From the NCBI RefSeq assembly GCF_900103325.1, contig NZ_FMXM01000004.1, positions 1 through 64,000 of the forward strand: a DNA stretch of 64,000 nucleotides. Reading direction: 5' to 3'. Numbering within the stretch: position 1 is the stretch's first letter; the number at the start of each line of letters is the position of its first letter. Under the pieces are notes generated by a model. That model made no database searches. It was given only the letters and a program-made list of their open reading frames with translations, and had not been told where the DNA came from. This document shows positions 8,182-17,290 of this stretch, one piece after another. Made by a program: the position numbers and the translations under genes. This DNA is from Mesorhizobium qingshengii (GTDB lineage: Bacteria > Pseudomonadota > Alphaproteobacteria > Rhizobiales > Rhizobiaceae).

Positions 8182-9117
8182 TCACTGGCTGATCGGCCCA
8201 GCCATCGGGCCCAAACCGGCTGGATGCGCGTTGACATAGATGGAATAAAGCGACGTCTGGGCGGTGATGTAGAGGCGGTTGCGCTTCGGACCGCCGAAGC
8301 ATAAATTGGAGACGATTTCGGGAACCAGGATGCGACCGATCAGCTGCCCGTCCGGCGCGTATACGCGAACCGCATCGGCGCTGGAGGCCCAGATGTTGCC
8401 ATCGCGATCGACGCGAAATCCGTCGAAGAATCCTGCCTCGCATTCGGCCAAGGTGCCACGCAACCGCAGCGAACGGCCGCCCGCGGCAACGTCATAGGTC
8501 TTGATAGCCCGCGGCAGGCCCTGAACATGGCTTGCGCCGGTATCCGACACATAGAGGATGCTCTCGTCGGGCGAAAAAGCCAGCCCGTTCGGCTGCACCA
8601 GATCGGTGATGACCGCACCCACCTCGCCGGTTGCTTCGTGGAAGCGGTAGACATGGGACGCGCCGATCTCCGGTCGGGCAATCATGCCTTCATAATGGCT
8701 GTCGATGCCGTAGACCGGGTCGGTGAACCAGATCGTCCCATCAGATTTGACCACCACATCGTTCGGCGAATTGAACCGCTTGCCATCGGTGGCCTCGACA
8801 AGCGGCTGCCAGCGCCCGTCATGCTCAAGCCGGGAGACCCGCCGGCCGCGATGTTCGCAGGCGACGACGCGGCCCTCGCCATCGAGCGTGTGACCGTTCT
8901 GGTTGTTGCAATGGGTTTCGAAGACACTGACCGAGCCGTCGCTTTCGTCGTAGCGCAGCAGCCGGTCGTTGGGGATATCCGACCACAGCAAATGCTTTGC
9001 CGCGGGAACATAGACCGGTCCCTCCGCCCAGCGGCTACCGGTCCACAGCCGTTCGAGCTTGGCATGCCCGATCGTCAGCTTTCGGAAACGATCGTCCAGA
9101 ATCTCGTAGTCGCTCAT
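8182..9117 (-). CDS. SMP-30/gluconolactonase-family protein
   Basis: 311 residues beginning MSDYEILDDRFRKLTIGHAK. Six-bladed propeller signatures of SMP-30/gluconolactonase/LRE proteins are seen: WAEGPVYVP (metal-ligand Glu of the EGP motif), NSPNDVVVKSDG (Asn/Asp ligands), NGLAFSPDESILYVSD. These enzymes hydrolyse aldonolactones to aldonic acids with a divalent metal. Within this locus the likely product is gluconate or a related sugar acid. Start chosen at 9117 since upstream residues in the frame do not belong to the family. Confidence 0.85.
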   Translation of the reverse strand: MSDYEILDDRFRKLTIGHAKLERLWTGSRWAEGPVYVPAAKHLLWSDIPNDRLLRYDESDGSVSVFETHCNNQNGHTLDGEGRVVACEHRGRRVSRLEHDGRWQPLVEATDGKRFNSPNDVVVKSDGTIWFTDPVYGIDSHYEGMIARPEIGASHVYRFHEATGEVGAVITDLVQPNGLAFSPDESILYVSDTGASHVQGLPRAIKTYDVAAGGRSLRLRGTLAECEAGFFDGFRVDRDGNIWASSADAVRVYAPDGQLIGRILVPEIVSNLCFGGPKRNRLYITAQTSLYSIYVNAHPAGLGPMAGPISQ

Positions 9118-9145
9118 TCCATTATTCCCGGATGGGTTCGGCTGG

Positions 9146-10195
9146 TCACTTCGAGGACTGCGTTGCCGTGCTGGTCCTGTGCGCCGCGCCGCGCTTGCGC
9201 TGGGCGTAGCCGGCAATGCCGATGGCGACGAGCAGCGTCACACCGTTGAACAGCGGTTCGACGAAGAACGAGCCGCCAAACTGCTGGATGCCGGAAATGC
9301 CGACCGCGAGGATAATAACACCGGTCATCGTGCCCCAGACATTGACGCGTCCGGGCTTGATGGTGGTCGAGCCGAGAAAGGCGCCGACCAATGCCGGCAG
9401 CAGATATTCCAGCCCGACGCTGGCCTGGCCGATGCGCAGCTTGGAGGCGAGCAGCACGCCTGTCAGGGCCGTCAGGAAACCCGACGAGATGAAGGCGCCG
9501 ATGACGAAGCGGCGCACCGGTATGCCGTTCAGCGCCGCGGCCTTCGGATTGGCGCCGATGGCATAGACGTAGCGGCCGATCGGCAGATATTCGAGGATGA
9601 TCCACAGCGCGACGGCGATCGCCAAAACATAGAGGCCGGTGATCGGCAGCCCGAACACCATCGTGCCGTTGAGCGCGTAGAACCCGTTCGGCAGCACGCC
9701 AACCACTTGCCTGCCGCCAGTGTGCCATAGCGCCAGCGCGTAGAGCACGGTGCCGGTGCCGAGCGTGGCGATGAACGAGTCGATGCGGGCAACTTCGACC
9801 AGCAGGCCGTTGAGGAAGCCGGTCACAGCACCGAGAAGCAGCACGATGATCACCGCCAGCGGCCACGGAACGCCGAACATGGTCTGCAGGCTGATGGCGA
9901 GGATGTGCCACAGCACGATGCCGTAGCCGACGGTGAGATCGATGCGACCGGACGCCATTGGGATCATCGCCGCCAGCGACAGCAGTGCGATGATCGCCTT
10001 GTCGGAGACGATCGAGCGCAAATTGAGCAGCGTTGGAAAGGTGCTCGGCAGCAGGATCGAAAACAATAGGATCAGCAGCGCCGTCAGGATCACCAGCCCG
10101 TAGACCGGCAGCAGCCGGATGATTTTCTGCCCCAACGACAAGCCCGCCATTTCGCCGCGGGTCGGTTCGAGTGCGCTGGATTCGATCGATTGCAT
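9146..10195 (-). CDS. ABC sugar-type importer, inner-membrane permease
   Basis: 349 residues, about nine hydrophobic segments, with the RbsC/BPD_transp_2 pattern (ALLSLAAMIPMASGRIDLTV early; TGFLNGLLV; conserved GRYVYAIGANPKAAALNGI cytoplasmic loop that contacts the ATPase). One permease gene suggests a homodimer. It sits between the ATPase (upstream, 19 bp) and the gluconolactonase-like gene. Confidence 0.88.
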   Translation of the reverse strand: MQSIESSALEPTRGEMAGLSLGQKIIRLLPVYGLVILTALLILLFSILLPSTFPTLLNLRSIVSDKAIIALLSLAAMIPMASGRIDLTVGYGIVLWHILAISLQTMFGVPWPLAVIIVLLLGAVTGFLNGLLVEVARIDSFIATLGTGTVLYALALWHTGGRQVVGVLPNGFYALNGTMVFGLPITGLYVLAIAVALWIILEYLPIGRYVYAIGANPKAAALNGIPVRRFVIGAFISSGFLTALTGVLLASKLRIGQASVGLEYLLPALVGAFLGSTTIKPGRVNVWGTMTGVIILAVGISGIQQFGGSFFVEPLFNGVTLLVAIGIAGYAQRKRGAAHRTSTATQSSK

Positions 10196-10214
10196 GGGTT
10201 CGCTCCCAGAAAAA

Positions 10215-11711
10215 TCAGGCGGCTTCGGAAGCCGATGCCGCGGTGATCACGGCGGATGTGGTCAGGTTGTCGCCGGTGAGTTCGCGCACGATCTGTCCGC
10301 GCGAAAACACCAATGCGCGATGGCAGACGTGGGCAATCTCCTCGAAATCAGTCGACACCACGACGACGGCGAGGCCGGCTTCGAGCGCACGGCCGATCAG
10401 TCGGTAGATCTCGGCCTTGGCGCCGACATCGACGCCGGCCGTCGGATCCTCGGCGATCAGCAAAGTGCGGCCGGTGTGGAGCCAGCGGCCGACGACCACC
10501 TTTTGCTGGTTGCCCCCCGACAAAGCCTCGATTGGCAGGTTCGGATCGTTGGGGCGCAGCCCGACCGAGCTACCGATCACTTGCGCCAGCGCGGCCTCCT
10601 TGTGAGGCGCGAGAAAAGAAAACAGGCCGCGCTTGCCGGCGCCGGGATTGAGAAAACTGTTTTCGCGGATCGACAAGGAAGCCGCGATGGATTCCTCGGT
10701 CCGGTCGCGTGCGATGAGGCCAACGCCGGCCGACATTGCCGCGATCGGGCTCGACAGATCGGGCGTAACGCCATCAATGGTCACCGAGCCGGAAAAGGCC
10801 TGGCAGCCAAACAGCGCCCGGCCGACCAGTTCTTGCCCGGCGCCGCGCAGGCCGACTAGCCCGAGCAACTCGCCCTTGCGCACGTCGAACGACACCGGGC
10901 CGGCACCGGCGCAGATCAGGTCGCGGACAGCGCACACCGTCTCGCCGGCCTGCGTTTGAGCCTTGCTGAAAACCTGGCTGACTGGACGGCCGACAATCAT
11001 CTCGACCAAGTCGTCCGGCCTGGTGTCGGCGACCTCCTCCTGGCCGACCAACCTGCCGTCGCGCAGCACCGCGACGCGGTCTGCGATGCGGAAAATCTCG
11101 TCGAGGCGATGCGAGACGTAGATCATGCCGACGCCGCGCTGCTTGAGCGGGCGGATGGCGTCGAACAGGCGGTCGACCTCGTCGGCGGGAAGACTGGCCG
11201 TCGGCTCGTCGAGCACCAGAACATCGGCCTCGGTGGCCAGGGCGCGGGCGATGGCGACCAGCGACTTTTCGGTGCGGGTCAGATCCTGGACACGCGTCGT
11301 CGGATCGAAATCGCAACCGACCAGTTTCAGGGCCTCGTGCGCCCGCTTCTCGGTGGAACGCCAGTCGATGAGACCCGAGCGCAGCGAAAATCCCTGGGCG
11401 AGACCGACATTTTCGCCGACCGTCATCCATTCGATCAGGCCGAGATCCTGGTGAATGAAGGCGACGGACTGCCGCTGGTTCGGCCGCGGCGGACGATGAT
11501 GATAGGGCTCACCACGAAACAGGATCTGGCCGCCATCGGGCCGGTAGATGCCGGCAAGCGTCTTGATCAGCGTCGACTTGCCGGCGCCATTCTCGCCGAG
11601 CAGTGCCAGGATCTCGCCCTTGTGCAGATCGAGCGTCACGTCGAAGAGCGCGCGGGTGCCGCCGAACTCCTTGGTAATCGACTTGAACTCGATCAGTTTT
11701 TCTTCAGCCAC
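10215..11711 (-). CDS. ABC sugar-type importer, dual ATP-binding protein
   Basis: 498 residues with two ABC domains, as in RbsA. First Walker A GENGAGKST (residue ~40), first Walker B DVLVLDEPTAS; second domain with a degenerate P-loop (LRGAGQE) and signature LSGGNQQKV near residue 400. The second domain is usually non-hydrolytic in this family. A GTG start at 11711 with gggagga 6 nt upstream gives the family N-terminus; the longer ATG frame from 11768 would translate through the operator palindrome. First gene of the import operon. Confidence 0.88.
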   Translation of the reverse strand: MAEEKLIEFKSITKEFGGTRALFDVTLDLHKGEILALLGENGAGKSTLIKTLAGIYRPDGGQILFRGEPYHHRPPRPNQRQSVAFIHQDLGLIEWMTVGENVGLAQGFSLRSGLIDWRSTEKRAHEALKLVGCDFDPTTRVQDLTRTEKSLVAIARALATEADVLVLDEPTASLPADEVDRLFDAIRPLKQRGVGMIYVSHRLDEIFRIADRVAVLRDGRLVGQEEVADTRPDDLVEMIVGRPVSQVFSKAQTQAGETVCAVRDLICAGAGPVSFDVRKGELLGLVGLRGAGQELVGRALFGCQAFSGSVTIDGVTPDLSSPIAAMSAGVGLIARDRTEESIAASLSIRENSFLNPGAGKRGLFSFLAPHKEAALAQVIGSSVGLRPNDPNLPIEALSGGNQQKVVVGRWLHTGRTLLIAEDPTAGVDVGAKAEIYRLIGRALEAGLAVVVVSTDFEEIAHVCHRALVFSRGQIVRELTGDNLTTSAVITAASASEAA

Positions 11712-11740
11712 AAAGCGTTCCTCCCGAGATCGCCAAACGA

Positions 11741-11754
11741 TGTTATCGATAACA
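11741..11754. promoter_or_regulatory. LacI-type operator palindrome (perfect)
   Basis: TGTTATCGATAACA, a perfect 14-bp palindrome 30 bp before the importer ATPase start. The same sequence occurs at 14063 and a variant at 17277 ahead of the LacI gene, which is the obvious candidate binder. Confidence 0.75.
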
Positions 11755-11791
11755 TTTCTGAGCGTCAAGCGACAAAATCAGGGTTCTCCAC

Positions 11792-12676
11792 TTAGCCGGT
11801 CTTGCCGTCGAGCAGGCGCATCATTTCGGCCGAATCCCTGGCCCCCAGGCCGGCGGCGCAGAGCAAGCGGTGGATCTCGACCACTTGCCCTGTCATCGGC
11901 ATCGGCGTCTTTGTCTTCAGGGCAAAGGCCTGCAGCGAATCCAGATCCTTCAACATGTTGTCGATGCGGCCGGTGGCTGAAAAATCGCGGGTGGCGAACT
12001 TTGCCATGAACTCCTGCATGATGCTGGAATCGGCCCGCCCCCCCTTCAGCGCCGCTGGGATTGCCTTCGGATCGACGCCGCCGGCTTCAGCCAGTTTGAC
12101 GGCCTCGGCGACGGCCTGGAACAGCACCGCGCAGAACAGCTGGTTGATCAGCTTGGTGGTCTGCCCTGCCCCACTCGGCCCCATCAACGTGTAGTTGGCG
12201 CACAGATGCTGCATGACGGTACGGGCGTGTTCGAAGTCCGCCGCCTCGCCGCCGGCCATGACGGTCAGCCGACCGGCCAGCGCACCGGGAACGCCGCCCG
12301 ACAGCGGGCAGTCGAGCCATTTCATGCCGGTCTCGGCCGAGAGCTTCTTCGCCATCTCGGCGGTGTCGGCCGGGTCAATCGACGACATGTCGATGAGCAG
12401 CTTTGCGGGCGATGCCGCAGCCGCGACACCGGCATCGCCGAACACGACCGAACGCACGATATCGGCATGGTTTAGGCTGAGGATGACGAAGTCGGTCGCT
12501 CGCACTGCCTCGGCGACCGACGCAGCGGCAGCCGCACCCTTCGCGGTCAGGGCAGCAACCTTGGCCTTGTCCAGATCGAACACCGCCACCGCCTGCTTGG
12601 CCTCGATCAGGCGGGTGGCGATCGCCGATCCCATGATGCCGGCGCCGACAACGGCGATTTTTGCAGCTTGCGTCAT
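11792..12676 (-). CDS. NAD(P)-dependent beta-hydroxyacid dehydrogenase (HIBADH family)
   Basis: 294 residues. Rossmann motif VVGAGIMGSAIATRLIEA at the N-terminus, DCPLSGGVPGALAGRL substrate loop and the catalytic Lys segment GAGQTTKLINQ (~residue 170), as in 3-hydroxyisobutyrate/tartronate-semialdehyde/threonate dehydrogenases. Its start overlaps the gluconate kinase stop by 4 bp, so it is coupled. The role is probably oxidation or reduction of a sugar-acid intermediate in this locus; the exact substrate is uncertain. Confidence 0.82.
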   Translation of the reverse strand: MTQAAKIAVVGAGIMGSAIATRLIEAKQAVAVFDLDKAKVAALTAKGAAAAASVAEAVRATDFVILSLNHADIVRSVVFGDAGVAAAASPAKLLIDMSSIDPADTAEMAKKLSAETGMKWLDCPLSGGVPGALAGRLTVMAGGEAADFEHARTVMQHLCANYTLMGPSGAGQTTKLINQLFCAVLFQAVAEAVKLAEAGGVDPKAIPAALKGGRADSSIMQEFMAKFATRDFSATGRIDNMLKDLDSLQAFALKTKTPMPMTGQVVEIHRLLCAAGLGARDSAEMMRLLDGKTG

Positions 12677-13251
12677 CTCAACGAGCCTCTTTCCTTGATC
12701 CTGGCGGGGGCGATCGCGAAGGCGCCCAGGCCCTCCAGCCCCGCATCGGCAATGCTGTCGACCGGAGCGTCGATGTCCACTGTGACCACCAGCTTTTCGT
12801 CACCAGGATGTTCCAGCGCGACGAACTGGCTGTCGAGCAGCGCCGGCGGGAAGAAGTGGTCGCGGCGCGCGGCGAGCCTGGCTTGCAGCAGCGAGCGCGC
12901 CCCCTCCAGGAATATGAAAAATAGCGGCCCGCCCGCCGCATGGCGAAGCCGATCGCGATAGGATTGCTTCAGCGCCGAACAGCTGACGACGAGCCCGCGG
13001 CCCTCTTCACCGGCCTGGCGCAAGGCTGCGCCGACCAGATCCAGCCAGGGCCAGCGATCGTCGTCGGCAAGCGGGATGCCCGCCGACATCTTTTCGACAT
13101 TGCCGCGCGGATGCAGCGTATCGCCTTCGACAAAGGCAACGCCAAGCCGCGCGGCGATCTCGACGCCGACCTTGGTCTTGCCGCAGCCGCTGACGCCCAT
13201 CACGACGATGAGCGCGGGTTCAAAGACAGGTCGTGATGCCACCGTCGACAT
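12673..13251 (-). CDS. gntK: Gluconate kinase
   Basis: About 192 residues with the P-loop GVSGCGKTKVG, then FVEGDTLHPRGNVEKMSAG (substrate loop typical of GntK/IdnK) and VSCSALKQSYRDRLR. It phosphorylates D-gluconate to 6-phosphogluconate for the Entner-Doudoroff or pentose phosphate route. The 5' end overlaps the idnO-like gene 3' end by about 30 bp; the exact start is unsure (an ATG at 13251 is used, alternatives at 13266 and 13272), and no strong RBS is seen, consistent with coupling. Confidence 0.85.
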   Translation of the reverse strand: MSTVASRPVFEPALIVVMGVSGCGKTKVGVEIAARLGVAFVEGDTLHPRGNVEKMSAGIPLADDDRWPWLDLVGAALRQAGEEGRGLVVSCSALKQSYRDRLRHAAGGPLFFIFLEGARSLLQARLAARRDHFFPPALLDSQFVALEHPGDEKLVVTVDIDAPVDSIADAGLEGLGAFAIAPARIKERGSLR

Positions 13252-13987
13252 AGAGCGTGTGTCCATTGACAAAGGATGAGGCCGGTCCGGCCAGGAACAC
13301 TGCCGCGCCGACCAGTTCGCCGACGTCGCCCCAGCGCCCCGCTGGCGTGCGGTTGGTCAGCCAGGCTGAAAATTCGGGATTGTCGACCAGCGCCTGGTTG
13401 AGCGGCGTCTTGAAGTAGCCCGGCGCGATGGAATTGATCTGCAAGCCATGCTTGGCCCAGTCGGCGCACATGCCGCGCGTCAGGTTGCGCACCGCGCCTT
13501 TCGTGGCCGTATAGGGCGCAATGTTGGTCCGTGCCAGCTCGCTCTGCACCGAAGCGATGTTGATGATCTTGCCGCGCCGCCGAGGGATCATGTGCCGCGC
13601 CGCCGCTTGACCGACAAAGAACACGCTGGAGATGTTGGTGCGCAGCAATTCGTCCCATTTGTCGGCGGGAAAATCTTCGAGCGGCATGCGGAACTGCATG
13701 CCGGCATTGTTGATAAGGATGTCGATGGCGCCGATGGTCGCCTCGATCTCGGCAACGCCATTCGCCACCGCCGCATGATCGGTGACGTCAAAGACGGCGC
13801 TATCGACCTTGTATCCCTTCGCCGTCAGCGCATGCGCAGCCGTTTTGACTTTTTCGGGGCTGCGGCCGTTAATCACGATTTCGGCGCCGTGCTGCGCCAG
13901 CCCCTCCGCCAAGGCCAGGCCGATGCCCTGCCCCGACCCTGTGACCAGCGCCCGCATGCCGGTCAAATCGAACAACGAACTGCTCAA
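13220..13987 (-). CDS. idnO: SDR, gluconate 5-dehydrogenase-like
   Basis: 255 residues. Classical SDR: TGSGQGIG cofactor motif (~16-23), NNAG, catalytic Ser in IASVQSEL and YTATKG (Tyr-x3-Lys). Sequence flow resembles gluconate 5-dehydrogenase, which interconverts 5-keto-D-gluconate and D-gluconate. TTG start at 13987 with gggagga 6 nt upstream; the longer frame to 14230 runs through the operator and lacks the family start. First gene of the minus-strand enzyme operon idnO-gntK-HIBADH, preceded by the palindrome at 14063. Confidence 0.83.
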   Translation of the reverse strand: MSSSLFDLTGMRALVTGSGQGIGLALAEGLAQHGAEIVINGRSPEKVKTAAHALTAKGYKVDSAVFDVTDHAAVANGVAEIEATIGAIDILINNAGMQFRMPLEDFPADKWDELLRTNISSVFFVGQAAARHMIPRRRGKIINIASVQSELARTNIAPYTATKGAVRNLTRGMCADWAKHGLQINSIAPGYFKTPLNQALVDNPEFSAWLTNRTPAGRWGDVGELVGAAVFLAGPASSFVNGHTLYVDGGITTCL

Positions 13988-14062
13988 GTGCTCCTCCCGA
14001 GGAATATCCCTGAAGCGGGATACGATTTCCACCGCGCGGCCGCCAGTGCCTATTGACATGAA

Positions 14063-14076
14063 TGTTATCGATAACA
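14063..14076. promoter_or_regulatory. LacI-type operator in the divergent idnO / hydroxyacid dehydrogenase promoter
   Basis: Second perfect copy of TGTTATCGATAACA, placed between the divergent starts at 13987 (minus) and 14116 (plus), so one bound repressor could control both enzyme operons. Confidence 0.75.
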
Positions 14077-14115
14077 TAGTCAATAGAAAAATACAGTTGC
14101 GCGGGAGACGATGCC

Positions 14116-15051
14116 GTGACCGACATATTGATGACCGGCCCCTATCCGGACTGGGACATGGCAGATCTCGAAGCGAAATATCGCGTCCACAAGCTTTGGC
14201 AGGCGCAGGACAAGGACGCGCTGATATCAAGCCATTCCGATGCCATCCGCGCCATCGCGACGCGCGGCGAGCTTGGCGCCAGCGCTGCGCTGATGGCGAA
14301 ACTGCCGAAGCTCGAAATCGTCTCCTGCTACGGCATGGGCACCGACGCCATCGACCTTGCCTATGCGAGGGAAAAAAGCATCCGTGTCACCAACACGCCT
14401 GATGTGCTGACCGAGGATGTGGCCGATATCGGCATCGGGCTGCTGCTCGCCGTGGCGCGCCAGATTCCGCAGGCCGATGCCTATGTGCGCGATGGAAACT
14501 GGTGCAAGGCCAACATGCCGCTGGTCACGCGCGTTTATGGGAAGAGGCTGGGCATTGTCGGCATGGGCCGCATCGGCAAGGCGGTGGCCCGGCGCGCGGC
14601 TGCGTTCGACTGCGAGATCGCCTATTTCGGCACCCGCAAACACCACGAGCTGCCTTACGACTTCATCGGTGATCTGGTCGAGCTGGCACGTCGGAGCGAG
14701 TTCCTGATGGTGACGCTGGCCGGTGGCGAAAGCACCAGGAACATTGTCAATGCAGAGGTTCTGGCAGCGCTCGGGCCGGACGGCATCCTGATCAACATCG
14801 CGCGGGGCAGCACCGTCGACGAGACCTCGCTGCTCGCCGCGCTGGAATCCGGTGCGATCAAGGGCGCGGGGCTCGACGTGTTCTGGAACGAGCCGACGAT
14901 CGACGAGCGCTTCGGAAAGCTTTCCAACGTCGTGCTGCAACCCCACCATGGCAGCGGCACGGTGGAGACCCGCAAGGCCATGGGTCAACTCGTTCGCGAC
15001 AATCTCGCGGCCCATTTCGGTGGCCGGACCTTGCTGACACCGGTCGTCTGA
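14116..15051 (+). CDS. D-isomer-specific 2-hydroxyacid dehydrogenase (possibly 2-ketogluconate reductase)
   Basis: 311 residues. NAD-binding motif GIVGMGRIGKAVARR (~150), catalytic Arg in NIARGSTVDE, Glu in DVFWNEP and His in LQPHHGSGT, i.e. the full R-E-H set of the family. The GTG at 14116 has gggaga upstream. Its placement with idnD and idnO suggests reduction of 2-keto-D-gluconate or a related 2-keto sugar acid to gluconate (inference). idnD follows after 14 bp. Confidence 0.82.
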   Translation: MTDILMTGPYPDWDMADLEAKYRVHKLWQAQDKDALISSHSDAIRAIATRGELGASAALMAKLPKLEIVSCYGMGTDAIDLAYAREKSIRVTNTPDVLTEDVADIGIGLLLAVARQIPQADAYVRDGNWCKANMPLVTRVYGKRLGIVGMGRIGKAVARRAAAFDCEIAYFGTRKHHELPYDFIGDLVELARRSEFLMVTLAGGESTRNIVNAEVLAALGPDGILINIARGSTVDETSLLAALESGAIKGAGLDVFWNEPTIDERFGKLSNVVLQPHHGSGTVETRKAMGQLVRDNLAAHFGGRTLLTPVV

Positions 15052-15065
15052 GACAGGATCACATC

Positions 15066-16097
15066 ATGAAGTCGATCGTCATCCACGCCGCCAAAGATTT
15101 GAGGATCGAGGAGACCGATCCGGGTGTGCTTGGCGCCGGACAGGTGGAGATAGCCGTCGAAGCCGGCGGCATTTGCGGATCGGACCTGCACTACTACAAT
15201 CATGGCGGCTTCGGCGCGATCCGCCTGCGCGAGCCGATGATCCTCGGCCACGAAGTTGCCGGCACGGTAGAGGCCATCGGCGGCGGCGTTTCTGCGCTGG
15301 CCATCGGTGACCGTGTCGCCATCTCGCCCAGCCGTCCCTGCAATGCCTGCCGCTATTGTCTGCAAGGCATGCAGAACCAGTGCCTCAGCATGCGCTTCTA
15401 CGGCAGCGCCATGCCGATGCCGCACATCCAGGGGGCCTTCCGCCAGCGCCTGGTCGCCGAGGCGTGGCAGTGCCATAGAATAGCCGACCATGTCTCCATC
15501 AACGAAGCCGCTTTCGCCGAGCCCTTTGCGGTGACGCTGCATGCCATGAACCGCGCCGGCTCGCTGCTTGGCAAGCGCGTTCTGGTCACCGGCTGCGGGC
15601 CGATCGGCGCGCTCTGCATTCTCGCCGCGCGGGCGCATGGCGCGCGCGAAATCGTCGCCACCGATGTCATGGACGGCGTGTTGGCAAAGGCCCTGGAGAT
15701 CGGAGCCGACCGCACCATCAATGTCGCGACGAACAGCGAACAGCTAGCCACCTACAATGTCGACAAGGGCAGCTTCGACGTGATGTTCGAGGCCTCGGGC
15801 AACGAACGCGCGGTACGTGCGGGACTTGATGTCCTGAAGCCTCGCGGCGTGCTCATGCAGCTCGGTCTCGGCGGCGATCTGTCGATCCCGCAGAACCTGA
15901 TCGTCGCCAAGGAGATTGAGATGCGCGGCACTTTCCGTTTCCACGAGGAGTTCGCGCTCGCCGTCGACCTGATCAATCGCCGTCGGGTGGATGTCAAACC
16001 GCTACTGACGGGCGTCTATCCTCTCGACCAGGCGGTCGCGGCTTTCGAGATCGCCGGCGACCGCAACAAATCGATGAAGGTCCAGATCGCGTTCTGA
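15066..16097 (+). CDS. idnD: Zinc alcohol dehydrogenase, L-idonate 5-dehydrogenase-like
   Basis: 343 residues. Catalytic zinc ligands in GGICGSDLHYYNHGG and GHEVAG, structural-zinc cysteines CNACRYCLQGMQNQC, NAD motif GCGPIGA. The HYYNHGGFG and FRFHEEF segments are typical of L-idonate 5-dehydrogenase, which oxidises L-idonate to 5-ketogluconate. Together with idnO and gntK in the same locus this gives a full L-idonate to 6-phosphogluconate route. Start 14 bp after the 2-hydroxyacid dehydrogenase gene, same operon. Confidence 0.85.
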   Translation: MKSIVIHAAKDLRIEETDPGVLGAGQVEIAVEAGGICGSDLHYYNHGGFGAIRLREPMILGHEVAGTVEAIGGGVSALAIGDRVAISPSRPCNACRYCLQGMQNQCLSMRFYGSAMPMPHIQGAFRQRLVAEAWQCHRIADHVSINEAAFAEPFAVTLHAMNRAGSLLGKRVLVTGCGPIGALCILAARAHGAREIVATDVMDGVLAKALEIGADRTINVATNSEQLATYNVDKGSFDVMFEASGNERAVRAGLDVLKPRGVLMQLGLGGDLSIPQNLIVAKEIEMRGTFRFHEEFALAVDLINRRRVDVKPLLTGVYPLDQAVAAFEIAGDRNKSMKVQIAF

Positions 16098-16111
16098 CCG
16101 ACACCGCAACG

Positions 16112-17155
16112 TCAGGTGCTTTCGCGCTCGACGACGCGATAGCCGGTGAGGACGATTTCCTGGCCGTGTCGTTTCTCGTCGCCACGGATCACCTGGATCA
16201 ATCTTCGGGCAGCCTGTTGCCCGATGCCATAGCAGTCGACATTCACGGTGGTGATACCGGGATGGCAGAAGGCGGCGACTTCATAGTCGCCAAAACCGGC
16301 AATGGCGATGTCCTGCGGCACTCGCATACCCCGGCGCTTGCATTCCATCAGCGCGCCGAAGGCCGAAAGATCCGAGACGCAAAGCACGGCTTGCGTGTCC
16401 GGCCAGCGTTCCAGCATGCTGACGACGGCCTGGCCGCCTTGCTCGATGGAGATGGGCGGCACGCCGAAGGAAACGAGGCGGCCGGTCGGCAGGCCGAGTT
16501 CGTCAATGGCCCTGACGAAGCCTTCGCGCCGCTGGCTGCCGCGCGTGTCGCGCGAGGTCGTACCGCCGATGTAACCGAACTTCCGGTAGCCCCTTTTTGC
16601 GAGCGTCTTGACCAGCAGACCCATCGCCTCTTCGTTGGAGAACCCGACCACCTGATCGATCGGCTTTGCCGGCAACTCCCAGGTTTCGACCACGGGAATG
16701 CCGGCGCTTTTCAGAAGGCGGCGGGCGCGATCGGTATGAGCGCCGCCGGTCAGGATGATGCCTTCCGGCCGCCGGCGCAGCATCGCCTCGATCAGCTGTT
16801 CTTCCTTCTCGACCGTATAGTCGGTGTAGCCGAGCAAGAGCTGTAGCCCCGTGCTTTCAAGCTCGTCCGTGATCCCGCGCGCCGTATCGGCGAAGTTGGA
16901 ATTGTTGATCGAGGGCACGATCGCAGCGACGAACCCCGTCTTGCGCGAGGACAGGCTCCCGGCCGATTGGTCGAGCACGTAGCCGAGGTCGTTGACCGCG
17001 GTCATGATCTTTTCGCGCGTTGCCTTGGAAACGCGGCTGCCTTCCTTCAAGGCGCGCGACACCGTCATGGTCGACACACCGGCCCGCAGCGCCACGTCGA
17101 CCATCGTCGGCGTGTGGCTTTCGCCCGGTCTCGATGCGGCTGCCTTGGCCATCAT
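16112..17155 (-). CDS. LacI-family transcriptional regulator of the sugar-acid locus
   Basis: About 347 residues. HTH (TMVDVALRAGVSTMTVSRAL) with hinge helix, then a PBP1-type effector domain (GFVAAIVPSINNSNFADTARG; IAIAGFGDYEVAAFCHPGITTV), the GntR/GntK-regulator type of LacI protein. Start placed at ATG 17155 with ggag 5 nt upstream; a longer frame reaches 17248. It faces idnD tail-to-tail. Likely represses at the TGTTATCGATAACA sites and autoregulates through the variant at 17277; the inducer is probably a sugar acid. Confidence 0.85.
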   Translation of the reverse strand: MMAKAAASRPGESHTPTMVDVALRAGVSTMTVSRALKEGSRVSKATREKIMTAVNDLGYVLDQSAGSLSSRKTGFVAAIVPSINNSNFADTARGITDELESTGLQLLLGYTDYTVEKEEQLIEAMLRRRPEGIILTGGAHTDRARRLLKSAGIPVVETWELPAKPIDQVVGFSNEEAMGLLVKTLAKRGYRKFGYIGGTTSRDTRGSQRREGFVRAIDELGLPTGRLVSFGVPPISIEQGGQAVVSMLERWPDTQAVLCVSDLSAFGALMECKRRGMRVPQDIAIAGFGDYEVAAFCHPGITTVNVDCYGIGQQAARRLIQVIRGDEKRHGQEIVLTGYRVVEREST

Positions 17156-17276
17156 GCCGCTCCATCGGCCGGCTGCGGTTTGCCCAAGGAAAGCCCTAGA
17201 CGCTCGGGCACACGGTCTCTGCGGCGTCCGGCATCGCTCATGAACCACCTACTGGAATCAACTTCACGCAAAGGCA

Positions 17277-17290
17277 TGTTATCGATACCA
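17277..17290. promoter_or_regulatory. Variant operator upstream of the lacI gene
   Basis: TGTTATCGATACCA, 13 of 14 positions identical to the two perfect palindromes, about 120 bp before the chosen lacI start. Fits weak autoregulation. Confidence 0.55.

Noticed and set aside
10956..11795. 279-codon plus-strand open frame
   Set aside because: Antisense to the importer ATPase with intact Walker motifs; composition of a shadow frame.
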